A DNA stretch of 64,000 nt from Bacteroidaceae bacterium (GTDB taxonomy: Bacteria; Bacteroidota; Bacteroidia; Bacteroidales; Bacteroidaceae). The stretch spans positions 31,513-95,512 of the forward strand of contig JAKSLR010000006.1 in NCBI GenBank assembly GCA_024401095.1, read 5' to 3'. Every line of letters begins with the position of its first letter. Position 1 is the stretch's first letter. A model generated the notes under the pieces. That model had not been told where the DNA came from and ran no database searches. It was given only the letters and a program-made list of their open reading frames with translations. A program made the position numbers and the translations under genes. Shown piece after piece: positions 18,106 through 26,542 of the stretch.

Positions 18106-18145
18106 TCAAAAAAAGAATGGCAGAGGGTTTCTCTGCCATTCTTCT
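18106..18145 (-). terminator. terminator of nagA
   Basis: Twelve-bp stem AGAATGGCAGAG (18114-18125) with its complement (18131-18142). On the minus strand it is followed by seven Ts. Confidence 0.85.
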
Positions 18146-18160
18146 TTTCCGGAAAAGATC

Positions 18161-19324
18161 TTATAGTGTTAAAGTGCCTTCTACTAATTTACCCATAGAC
18201 CAAACCCCACGTAGATTCAAGGCTTTGTCTAGAATCATCATATCTGCGTCTTTCCCTAATTCTAGGGAGCCCTTGCGGTCAAAGATTCCCATAACTTTTG
18301 CAGGTGTTTCCGATGCCATTCTTACAGCATCTTCCAGTGGAATATCTGCCATGTGAACGCAGGTGCGGATAAGACGGTCCATTGTTGCTATACTACCAGC
18401 TAAAGCTGAACGGTCGGCTAATTTGCAGACACCATCTTCAATGATGACACGTGGGTCAAATGCCTCCTGGCTATCACTTGCTGTACATGCCAATGCGTCT
18501 GTAATCAGACAAGTCCTTTCAACGCCCTTTAGCTTGTGTACCAAGGAAAGAATAATAGGTGGTACATGGATTCCATCGGCAATGACTTCTACAGTAAAGT
18601 CATCAATCAGGTAAACACTTTCAACAGTTCCTTCATGCTTATATTCGTGATATTTATGGAAACCTGGCATTGCATTATAGAAATGTGTAGCATGGCTAAA
18701 ACCTGCGTTGTGAGCGGCTTTGACCTCTTTATAGCCTGCACCTGTGTGTGCTATTGCGGCAACGACTCCCTTTGATGTGATGTACTCTCCGAACGGAACA
18801 GTTCCTTCTATCTCTGGGGCAGCATCCCAGCGGCGAATACATGGATACTTTTCAATCAAAGGAATATAATCTTCTGGTCTTGGGGGAATAATATATTCAG
18901 GGATTTGAGCACCAGCCATCTGCAGACTGAAATAAGGACCCTCAAGATGAAGACCCATAATAGGGCTGTTAGGATCTTGCATCATTTTAGTACAAGTTTC
19001 TGATGCCGCTTCAATCATTGGTATGGATGAAGAAGAGAGGGTTGGATAAATTGCTGTTGTACCATGTTGCATATGAGCCTTTACTGCAACTTCGAATGCT
19101 TCTTCTGTCCCTTCCATGAAATCTCTTCCACCACCTCCGTGAACATGGAGCTCAATACCACCAGGTACTAAGTGAAGCCCTTTTACATCGATGATGTCTG
19201 CACCAATGATTCCCAAATTACAAGGGGTAATAGAAACAATTTTATTCTCATCCACTAAAAGAGAACCATCTTCTAACCAACCATTTGGGGTTAAAATATG
19301 AGCATGAATAAATTGTGTTAACAT
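18161..19324 (-). CDS. nagA: N-acetylglucosamine-6-phosphate deacetylase
   Basis: 387 aa amidohydrolase that deacetylates GlcNAc-6-P to GlcN-6-P in the cytoplasm. Motifs: ELHVHGGGGRDFME (metal-site HxH), HLEGPYF (catalytic-site Glu), AHTGAGY, HFYNAMPGFHKY and ITDALACTASD carrying the general-base Asp. Second gene after the epimerase with a 19-nt gap, ending at a terminator. It completes the sialic acid/hexosamine route towards fructose-6-P. Confidence 0.95.
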   Translation of the reverse strand: MLTQFIHAHILTPNGWLEDGSLLVDENKIVSITPCNLGIIGADIIDVKGLHLVPGGIELHVHGGGGRDFMEGTEEAFEVAVKAHMQHGTTAIYPTLSSSSIPMIEAASETCTKMMQDPNSPIMGLHLEGPYFSLQMAGAQIPEYIIPPRPEDYIPLIEKYPCIRRWDAAPEIEGTVPFGEYITSKGVVAAIAHTGAGYKEVKAAHNAGFSHATHFYNAMPGFHKYHEYKHEGTVESVYLIDDFTVEVIADGIHVPPIILSLVHKLKGVERTCLITDALACTASDSQEAFDPRVIIEDGVCKLADRSALAGSIATMDRLIRTCVHMADIPLEDAVRMASETPAKVMGIFDRKGSLELGKDADMMILDKALNLRGVWSMGKLVEGTLTL

Positions 19325-19343
19325 ATAGGTTATGATTTTAGGT

Positions 19344-20528
19344 TTACTTGTTTAAAATCTCTTGAATCAAAGTATAACTTCTTATCATCATTCTTGGAAT
19401 ATGGAATGGACCTTTGAAAATGTTACCTTTTGCGGGCTGTGCAACAGTTCCATCTCTGTGCAGATAGCCATACCATTCTCCGTATTCTTTATCTGGAAAA
19501 TGAGCATAAGTCCAGTCGCTGATTTGCTTATGACGGTCTAGCCATTTTTCATCGCCTGTAGCCTGATAAGCATAGAGAGTAGCGATAATAGCTTCGGTCT
19601 GTGGCCACCAGAACTTCATGTCTTGGGAATAATCTTGCTGAGGGAATCCTTTGCAGTCTCGAAAGTTGATGATGCCTCCGAATTCCTTGTCCCATCCCCA
19701 TTCCCAGGACCATTCAAGGATAGTGATCGCCATCTCTACAAGATCTTTCTGCCATCCTCTGTATTTTGCTTCTTCTAAAATAAACCATGCAGTTTCGATG
19801 CAGTGACCAGGATTGATGAGACGACCGTTGATGTTATCGATAAATTCACCTTCAGGACCTACCATCTCAAGCAAGGCCTTAAATTCCGGATGCATGAAAT
19901 ATGTACGTAGGGCATGGATAGACTTATCTATCTTCTCTGTCAAGACGGGGTCATTTATTGAAGCACGGATTCGGGATGCCGTATTCACAAGAATCATTGT
20001 GATGGAATGGCCTTGGCACTTTAGGGTTGGCAAGTATTTTGGCTCCAGAAAACCCGGAGTTTCCATCATGGTTATGATGCTGTTGAATATCTTTAAAGCT
20101 TTTTCTGCATACATCTTATCACCTGATGCTATAGAGTACTCACTCATAGCAATAGCTGCAAATCCTTCGGAGAAAACGTAGCGGCGTTTGCGTAGCGGTG
20201 TGCCATCTGCCATTACTTCAAAGAACATGTGGCCATCGGTGTCAAAGCAATGTGCTTCAATAAAATCAATACAGCTTTTGGATGCATTTAGCCATTCTGG
20301 ATTCTTCTCTATATTGTTATATGCATAGCTCATGATGAATCCGCATCTTCCTTGGAACCAAACAGATTTTGTACTATCCATCAGTGTTCCATCACGATCT
20401 ACACAGGTATAGACTCCTCCGTTAACTGAATCTAGACCATATTTAAGCCAAAATGGAAGTATGTTCTCTGTCAGGTCCGTTTTGTATTTATTAGCCCAAT
20501 TTGACAGGTAGCTTACAATGTTTTCCAT
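19344..20528 (-). CDS. N-acylglucosamine 2-epimerase (AGE family)
   Basis: About 394 aa (alpha/alpha)6-barrel epimerase that interconverts ManNAc and GlcNAc. The frame is open from 20564, but the -7 box at 20562-20569 overlaps that ATG, so I place the start at the ATG at 20528. Motifs such as KSVWFQGRCGF, NPGHCIETAW and KFWWPQTEAI carry the His and Trp residues of the active site. In Bacteroides this epimerase replaces the ManNAc kinase/NanE route, making free GlcNAc from ManNAc released by NanA. A hexokinase-type kinase for GlcNAc must lie elsewhere. Confidence 0.9.
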   Translation of the reverse strand: MENIVSYLSNWANKYKTDLTENILPFWLKYGLDSVNGGVYTCVDRDGTLMDSTKSVWFQGRCGFIMSYAYNNIEKNPEWLNASKSCIDFIEAHCFDTDGHMFFEVMADGTPLRKRRYVFSEGFAAIAMSEYSIASGDKMYAEKALKIFNSIITMMETPGFLEPKYLPTLKCQGHSITMILVNTASRIRASINDPVLTEKIDKSIHALRTYFMHPEFKALLEMVGPEGEFIDNINGRLINPGHCIETAWFILEEAKYRGWQKDLVEMAITILEWSWEWGWDKEFGGIINFRDCKGFPQQDYSQDMKFWWPQTEAIIATLYAYQATGDEKWLDRHKQISDWTYAHFPDKEYGEWYGYLHRDGTVAQPAKGNIFKGPFHIPRMMIRSYTLIQEILNK

Positions 20529-20561
20529 ATTGAAGGTTATTTGAGGTTGAAGTTGTTCTTG

Positions 20562-20569
20562 CAAAGATA
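20562..20569 (-). promoter_or_regulatory. -7 box of the epimerase-nagA unit
   Basis: TATCTTTG on the minus strand, 33 nt before the chosen epimerase start. It separates the epimerase-nagA unit from the nan genes upstream. Confidence 0.6.
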
Positions 20570-20597
20570 CTTTTATTTTGAAATCTTCGCAAAAAAA

Positions 20598-22532
20598 TCA
20601 TGGTTTTTCTGCGGAATAGATGAGGTTATCCATGGCCTTTAAACCATCGAGTGTAGTAAAAGCACAGCAGAACATCCATTTGACTAATCGAATTTTGTCC
20701 GTATTGAACTGACCCACTGGTAATTTCAGCAGGACTTTGTTCCAGCCTTTATGCAGGGTTACAAGTATAGGTTTACGGGATGCTGCATTTTCATTGCCCA
20801 ACATTGTTTCATAATTTACCCCTTCGTCAGTTCTTGTGGTCCAGACAGGTGGTAAGATTTCTGTATCATTTACCCAAATCCTGCTACCCTTAGTATCCCA
20901 GCATCCTTGTGGCGCAGGCCAATCCTTTTCACTTCTGGAATAATTCTGAAACTCCAACATTAAGCCAGCCTGCTGCTCTTTGGCAGAATGAACCCAAGTA
21001 TAGGCATAGGCTGTATGGTTTGGTTGTGGATCCGCATAATAAGAACCGACAATATTTCCCCACACATGTCGAAGGTAGATTCCAGCTCCTGTTGCCTGTC
21101 CCACCTTGTAAGTCTTTCCTTCCCATTGGTATTCTCTTTTAAGTTCTCTTTCGGGTGGGAAGGATTTACTCAAATCTCCACCATTGGGGAATGCATCGGT
21201 AATAGTCCAGTGCTCATGTGTCTGTTGCACATAAGGGAAAGGCTCACCAGAAAAGGTCTTCTCTTTGTGCCACAGCATGCGGTTTTCAAAATCTGTAAAC
21301 TCATCAAGAATTTTACCTTTTGCTGGTAAAACAGTTCCAGGGGTATCGAAATACTGACTTCCTCCACCTAACCATGCACGCTCTGCTGCCGCTAAAACTG
21401 AAGGGTAAAGGCTGTTCTGTCCTACAATTTCCTTTTCATTCGGTAATTGTCTGTCATTCCACAGACAAATGATGGTTCCCTTTACTTTATCCTCTTTTGC
21501 TTCCCTGCCTATAGTACTGCTATAGAGGGCTATAATATCAGCAAAATTGTCAAAGTGGTTAATATAATGTAGCCGGCAGTCTATGGCGGGTACACCTTCT
21601 GTTACTTTACCACGATAACTCCACATTTGAGTCATGTCTATCTCTCCGGCCTTATAGTCAGCTCCAGGATTCCAGGACATGACCTTCATTCCTTGTTCTC
21701 TCACAAATTGTACCATGCTAGAGACAAAATCTGGATTTTTTATGCGAACCTCGTCTGTACCAATGTGCATATAAGGAACACCCTTAAACACTTCACAAGC
21801 CTCTCTCAGAAGTGTCTTCAAAATTGCTGTACCTTCAGGAGTCTGCATGTCATAGCCAAAAGTCCTTACAAAAGCTTCACTGTGTCCGGGCATGTCCAGT
21901 TCCGGTATCAACATAACATGGCGTTCCTGACAGAACTTCACAAGTTCTTTTGCCTCTTCCTGAGTGTAGTATCTTCCTATGTGACGTGTCATGTTTTCTG
22001 GGGCAGTAAGCTGAGGATAAATCTTGCTTTCCAATCTCCATGCCTGATTTTCTGTCAAATGCCAATGAAAGACATTTACCTTAAATCTAGACAGTAAATC
22101 AATCTCTTTCTTCAGCTCGTCCATTGAAATGTAGCTGCGCCCCACATCCTGCATAAAACCACGTAAGGAAAACGATGCCCAGTCGGTTATCTCACAGCAT
22201 GGAATCTTCTTCAGCATCTGCAACTGAGCTAAAGTCTGCTTTGCCCTGAATTCACCTAACTCTGTAACAGCTTGAATTCTTATTTCTTTACGAGTAACAG
22301 TAAGCATATAAGCCTCGTCTTGAAATTTCCCAGCCTCCGTGATTTCCTTAACTCTATTGATTTTCAATGGAGTAGAGGAATTCCATACCAGGATACCATT
22401 TGTTTCCCGATATTGCTGCGGCTTGGGGAGCAGACTAATAGGCGCTGCCATTAACAGATTACTTATCAGTAAAGCCACTAATATACAATAGAATCTTACC
22501 ACTGTTATAATGTATATATTCCATTCCCACAT
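20598..22532 (-). CDS. GH20 beta-N-acetylhexosaminidase with C-terminal extension
   Basis: 644 aa. A signal peptide-like hydrophobic segment lies at about residues 12-29 and is followed by the GH20b-like domain. The catalytic barrel shows FHWHLTENQAWRLE, PELDMPGHSEAF and HIGTDEVRI, where the Asp-Glu pair is the substrate-assisted catalytic dyad. After about residue 390 comes a beta-rich extension resembling a carbohydrate-binding or galactose-binding fold. Probably periplasmic or outer-membrane; it removes terminal GlcNAc/GalNAc from host glycans. Follows nanA with a 33-nt gap. The exact start is uncertain because several upstream residues precede the hydrophobic core. Confidence 0.9.
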   Translation of the reverse strand: MWEWNIYIITVVRFYCILVALLISNLLMAAPISLLPKPQQYRETNGILVWNSSTPLKINRVKEITEAGKFQDEAYMLTVTRKEIRIQAVTELGEFRAKQTLAQLQMLKKIPCCEITDWASFSLRGFMQDVGRSYISMDELKKEIDLLSRFKVNVFHWHLTENQAWRLESKIYPQLTAPENMTRHIGRYYTQEEAKELVKFCQERHVMLIPELDMPGHSEAFVRTFGYDMQTPEGTAILKTLLREACEVFKGVPYMHIGTDEVRIKNPDFVSSMVQFVREQGMKVMSWNPGADYKAGEIDMTQMWSYRGKVTEGVPAIDCRLHYINHFDNFADIIALYSSTIGREAKEDKVKGTIICLWNDRQLPNEKEIVGQNSLYPSVLAAAERAWLGGGSQYFDTPGTVLPAKGKILDEFTDFENRMLWHKEKTFSGEPFPYVQQTHEHWTITDAFPNGGDLSKSFPPERELKREYQWEGKTYKVGQATGAGIYLRHVWGNIVGSYYADPQPNHTAYAYTWVHSAKEQQAGLMLEFQNYSRSEKDWPAPQGCWDTKGSRIWVNDTEILPPVWTTRTDEGVNYETMLGNENAASRKPILVTLHKGWNKVLLKLPVGQFNTDKIRLVKWMFCCAFTTLDGLKAMDNLIYSAEKP

Positions 22533-22565
22533 TGGAAAATGCAGGAATGGAATATGATTTATGAA

Positions 22566-23483
22566 CTAAAACTGGTTACATCTTTCAAAGAAGTTGATTT
22601 CTTCCAACTCCTTTTTCATCTGTGCTTCTTCCTCATCTGTCATGTTCTGGAATGGAGTACGGTTCTTTCCCAAATCCAGACCTATGAGTTTCATGATACG
22701 CTTACCAGCTACAATGTTACCACGGAAATGGCAGATTACATTAATAACTTCCTGACCGAAGTTCTGAAGTTCACGAGCTTTCTCCAGGTCTCCGGCTTTC
22801 CAAGCATCAATAATACCTACTAGGCAGCGACCGTTATAATTGGTTGTACCTCCAATTCCACCTTGAGCACCACCCATAGCCAGCTCCGGCAAGATTGTTT
22901 CATCCTGACCATGCAGCATATCAAACTTGCCACCCTTGTACAGACGGCACTGGTTATATTCATAAATGCTTTCGTAGGTATACTTAATACCAGCGAAGTT
23001 TGGAATACGTCCATCAACTGCTTCCAGAAATTTCACCATAGGGAGGAAAGCACCATTAAATGCTGGGATATGATAGAAATAGAAAGGAAGTTCTGGTGCA
23101 CCTGCAGCAATTTCCTCACAGTATTTTACCAGTTCCTCAATTCGACCTACTTTTGGGAATGGAGGTGCCATGGCACCAATACCCCAGGCTCCCAGTTTCT
23201 GTGCATGTTCTGCCAGTTTCTTACTGTCTTTTACACAACAGCTGCCTACGTGAACAATAACCTTAAAACCTTCAGGTACGGCAGCAATCCATGCTTCTGC
23301 CAGTTTCATGCGCTCTTCTGTTGTCAGCATGTAGCCTTCACCACTAGAACCATTTATGAAAACACCTTTCAATCCATTCTTTGCCAACATAGCTGCATAG
23401 GCAGGAATTACTTCGTAGTTTACTTCTCCATTCTCATAGAAAGGGGTGAATGGAGCATCAATAAGTCCAATGATCTTTTCCAT
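22566..23483 (-). CDS. nanA: N-acetylneuraminate lyase
   Basis: 305 aa class I aldolase that splits Neu5Ac into ManNAc and pyruvate. GSSGEG (45-50) is the carboxylate-binding motif, Tyr137 in FYFYHIPA is the catalytic tyrosine, and Lys167 in FAGIKYTYE is the Schiff-base lysine. Lies 18 nt after the transporter gene in the nan operon. The family includes dihydrodipicolinate synthases, but the operon and motif context fix the function. Confidence 0.94.
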   Translation of the reverse strand: MEKIIGLIDAPFTPFYENGEVNYEVIPAYAAMLAKNGLKGVFINGSSGEGYMLTTEERMKLAEAWIAAVPEGFKVIVHVGSCCVKDSKKLAEHAQKLGAWGIGAMAPPFPKVGRIEELVKYCEEIAAGAPELPFYFYHIPAFNGAFLPMVKFLEAVDGRIPNFAGIKYTYESIYEYNQCRLYKGGKFDMLHGQDETILPELAMGGAQGGIGGTTNYNGRCLVGIIDAWKAGDLEKARELQNFGQEVINVICHFRGNIVAGKRIMKLIGLDLGKNRTPFQNMTDEEEAQMKKELEEINFFERCNQF

Positions 23484-23501
23484 ATATTTATTTGATTTTT
23501 A

Positions 23502-24737
23502 TTATTTCATATTTTGAGTCTTGGGTTTCAGGCAGATTAGCTGAATGGCTAGTACTACTAATACAACAATACTCATAAGAGCGAAGCCTGTACCTAGGCT
23601 TCCTTGGTCAGTCCAGGAACCCAGAACCTGTGTTACTGCTGCTCCTGCACAAACACCTACCATATTCATGATTCCATAGGCAGTACCTCTGTGTTTTGCA
23701 GAAACAAATTGACATAAAATAGGCATATTATTAGCATCGAACATACCGTAACCAATACCAAACAGAAGTCCTGCACAGACCAGACTTACTACATCATGTC
23801 CAAGCCCTAAAAGCAGAAGTGAAGGAATGGTCATTCCTAAACCTATGGCACTGGTATAGATTCGTCCTTTGATGTTCTTGAGTACCCAACGGTCTGATAA
23901 TAAACCTCCAGTTATTACTCCTATGAAAGATGAGGCTGCAATGGTAATGGTAGACAATGGGCCAGCAACGCTCATATCCATGTTTAGGTTATCATGGAAG
24001 AGGGTAGGTAACCAGTTCTTGGTTGCCCATCCTGGTAGACTAGGTACGGCAAAATAGAGTAGAATAATCCAGAATGCCATATTAGAAAGAACTACTGATA
24101 ATCCACCAAGTAAGTTTGGCTTCTTTTCTTCTGCTTCTTTTGGCGTTGCATTTATGCTATGAGCTGGATTTTCGTGTAAGAAGAGAATAAGTACTATTGC
24201 GTAGATGATTCCTACAAGGCCAAACCCATGGAAGGTTTGTTGCCAGGAAAAAGCTGCAGCTACAGTTGCACCAAATCCACCAATAGCTTGTCCTGTATAT
24301 AAACCTGTCATGTGAATTCCTATGGCCAAAGAACGCGTGTTGTCTTGATGCCAGTCTGCAATAAGTGATAGAGCCGATGGTATGTAAAGTGCTTCACTAA
24401 TACCCATGAGTGCACGAAGCCAATAGAGCTGGTCGAATGTTTCTGCATAACCCATTAAGAATGTAACGGTAGACCAGACAAAAAGGCTTCCAACTACCAG
24501 CCATTTGCGGTTAAGTTTATCGGTAATAATACCCGCAACAGGACTCATGAAGCAGTAAATCCAAAGGAATACGGCCATCAAAGCGCCAAATGCCTCAGCT
24601 TTGTTTAGCTCGATGATGTCTGCTTTCATGGCTTCTTGCATGGTTGAGAGCATTTGTCGGTCCATATAGTTCAACAATGCAACAACCCATAGTAAGCAAA
24701 CGACTATCCAGGGATAATATTTTTTATCTTTTAGCAT
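23502..24737 (-). CDS. MFS transporter, probable sialic acid importer (NanT-like)
   Basis: 411 aa with 12 predicted membrane helices. MFS features are visible near the N-terminus (NYMDRQMLSTMQ) and in the loop after helix 2 (GIITDKLNRKWLVVG). Similar to the ACS/phthalate-permease branch that includes Bacteroides NanT. Sits between yhcH and nanA, which supports sialic acid uptake across the inner membrane. The substrate is inferred from context. Confidence 0.85.
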   Translation of the reverse strand: MLKDKKYYPWIVVCLLWVVALLNYMDRQMLSTMQEAMKADIIELNKAEAFGALMAVFLWIYCFMSPVAGIITDKLNRKWLVVGSLFVWSTVTFLMGYAETFDQLYWLRALMGISEALYIPSALSLIADWHQDNTRSLAIGIHMTGLYTGQAIGGFGATVAAAFSWQQTFHGFGLVGIIYAIVLILFLHENPAHSINATPKEAEEKKPNLLGGLSVVLSNMAFWIILLYFAVPSLPGWATKNWLPTLFHDNLNMDMSVAGPLSTITIAASSFIGVITGGLLSDRWVLKNIKGRIYTSAIGLGMTIPSLLLLGLGHDVVSLVCAGLLFGIGYGMFDANNMPILCQFVSAKHRGTAYGIMNMVGVCAGAAVTQVLGSWTDQGSLGTGFALMSIVVLVVLAIQLICLKPKTQNMK

Positions 24738-24746
24738 AGTTAGTTA

Positions 24747-25199
24747 TTAAATATTGATTAATACTTTTCCAATAGCTTTCCTTACAGTTCCTTCGCCAAT
24801 GATTGGTGCATGTAAATCTTCAGGATATAAAATGTATATTTGCCCGGCTTTAACGTTGAAATAGGTGGTAGGCTTGTCATCACTCAATGCATAATCCCCC
24901 TCTTCGTCATATTCTTTGCAGGTATGTTGTAAATCTTCCAATGCTTTCCACCCCACAGTTTCTTCTCCTTCCAGTAGAATTTGCACGTCTATGTATTTAC
25001 GGTGCATCTCTAAAACTTGTTTTTCTGCAGGTATTAAAGTTGGATTGCTATTATTGATGAATAAATTGTCTCCATCAAGATCAATCCGTCCTGTAGGCCC
25101 TTCTGCCAGATTATGTGTTTTTACATAGTCAAAGAGTTTTTTGAAAAGTGGATGAAGGTTTTCTATTCGCTCTGTGTTTTGTAGATTTGTTAGTATCAT
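24747..25199 (-). CDS. YhcH/YjgK/YiaL family protein (NanQ-like anomerase)
   Basis: 150 aa cupin-like protein. Contains EMHRKYIDVQILLEGEETVGW and ILYPEDLHAP, with the His/Glu metal-site residues of the family. E. coli NanQ (YhcH) of this family speeds opening of cyclic Neu5Ac to the form used by NanA. Location between nanM-like and transporter genes fits that role. Confidence 0.88.
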   Translation of the reverse strand: MILTNLQNTERIENLHPLFKKLFDYVKTHNLAEGPTGRIDLDGDNLFINNSNPTLIPAEKQVLEMHRKYIDVQILLEGEETVGWKALEDLQHTCKEYDEEGDYALSDDKPTTYFNVKAGQIYILYPEDLHAPIIGEGTVRKAIGKVLINI

Positions 25200-25217
25200 T
25201 GTATTAGTTTTTTAAGA

Positions 25218-26324
25218 TTATTCCAGCTTTAATCTAGTTATCATTGGAGTGCGTATACCTGGTTTTAACTCACCATTAATGATATAGTTCCATGTACCGT
25301 CATTTACGAGACATGCACCAGCTCGTGCTCCTTCTTCTATCTCTCCTTTTATTTCCCATTGCTGGGATAGTGGATTAAAGATTAGTATTTCCCGATTGAA
25401 CTTATACCACTCTTTTGGGTGATTCATATACGAAGGGCCACTATATATTCCGTTCAAGGCTTTCGGAAAGATTTCCTGATTCACTCCACCTATGCATAGT
25501 ATCCTTCCATCTGGTAATGCTACACTTGCTCCACCAGCAAGCGCAATAATGCTGTTATCTATGTCTGACGGAGCAGGAAGTTCTGTCCATAGTCTGGTTT
25601 GAGGGTTGTATTTTAAACCGTTAGTAGGCATTGAAGCATTTTCATCGTTGCTTTTTGGGGTGTATCCACCAAAAATATAGAGTTCTTCTCTGGAAACAGC
25701 ACTTATGGGTTGTACCCGGCTATTACCAGGAATGGAACAGCTTTCCCAGCCTTTTTCTTTATTTGCAAGGTTGAGCCAAAATAAAGTTGAAGAAGGTTTG
25801 GAATTAGCATTACCACCGGCAATGTAAATTGTGGTTCCCAATATTGCACCTGTGGCATTGTCAATAGGCATTGGCAGTGACGGAAGGTATTCAATGATAG
25901 CCTTTTTGTTTTTGATTTTAAGCTGAATGACATGAGAAAGACTGTTGCTCCCACTTGTCATTCCTCCGATTAGGATCAGGCTATTCTTGGATGGAATTGT
26001 GATACCATAAGCCGCGGGGAGAGGAAGTTTTCCTATTAATTCCCATTGTGGATCTTTTCCGCTTTTTAAGGACGTTGCCCAAATGTAGTTGTAAAAGATT
26101 TTCTCTCCACCATCTGCTGCAGGAGTGTGCGGGAAATTACAACCGCCTGCTATGATGAGCTTGTTATTTAGAATACCGCAAAATGCTGCAGAGACACCCT
26201 TGTTAAAGCAGGTGTCAACCGTGTTGTAGTTCTTTAGATGCTCTACTTGCAATACTTGCGCTTTTGCGGTTGTAATGATGAGACAGAGCCAGATTGTCAG
26301 CCAAACGGGTAATCGAATGCTCAT
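25218..26324 (-). CDS. kelch-repeat mutarotase (NanM-like)
   Basis: 368 aa with a signal peptide (about 22 residues ending in AKAQ) and six kelch-type blades, seen as recurring GG motifs (IIAGGCNFP, LILIGGMTSG, IYIAGGNANS, LYIFGGYTP, ILCIGGVNQ). NanM converts alpha- to beta-Neu5Ac outside the cytoplasm after sialidase release. First gene of the nan operon, behind a -7 box. Length and blade count match NanM. Confidence 0.88.
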   Translation of the reverse strand: MSIRLPVWLTIWLCLIITTAKAQVLQVEHLKNYNTVDTCFNKGVSAAFCGILNNKLIIAGGCNFPHTPAADGGEKIFYNYIWATSLKSGKDPQWELIGKLPLPAAYGITIPSKNSLILIGGMTSGSNSLSHVIQLKIKNKKAIIEYLPSLPMPIDNATGAILGTTIYIAGGNANSKPSSTLFWLNLANKEKGWESCSIPGNSRVQPISAVSREELYIFGGYTPKSNDENASMPTNGLKYNPQTRLWTELPAPSDIDNSIIALAGGASVALPDGRILCIGGVNQEIFPKALNGIYSGPSYMNHPKEWYKFNREILIFNPLSQQWEIKGEIEEGARAGACLVNDGTWNYIINGELKPGIRTPMITRLKLE

Positions 26325-26349
26325 TGAGGTTTTTCTATTAGATTCATGG

Positions 26350-26357
26350 CAAAGATA
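26350..26357 (-). promoter_or_regulatory. -7 box of the nan operon
   Basis: TATCTTTG on the minus strand, 25 nt before the ATG at 26324. It should drive nanM-like, yhcH, transporter, nanA and GH20; no terminator is visible among them. Confidence 0.65.
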
Positions 26358-26503
26358 ATGAAAAAATGTTGGATGTTTGTATAAAAGGTCTTTAAAATAA
26401 GTCGTCTATGATAAAAAGTCTGTAACCTTTTGTTTTGTAGGAAAATGCATTTATAGAATAGAGACGATTCTTTTTGCTACTGGGGATATGATATATGGTA
26501 AAT

Positions 26504-26541
26504 AAAAAAGAGGTGAATGGATTTCCAATCACCTCTTTTTT
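26504..26541 (-). terminator. terminator after the kinase-CBM9 gene
   Basis: AAAAAGAGGTGA at 26505-26516 pairs with TCACCTCTTTTT at 26529-26540. A and T tracts on both sides allow termination in both directions. Confidence 0.85.
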
Positions 26542-26542
26542 A

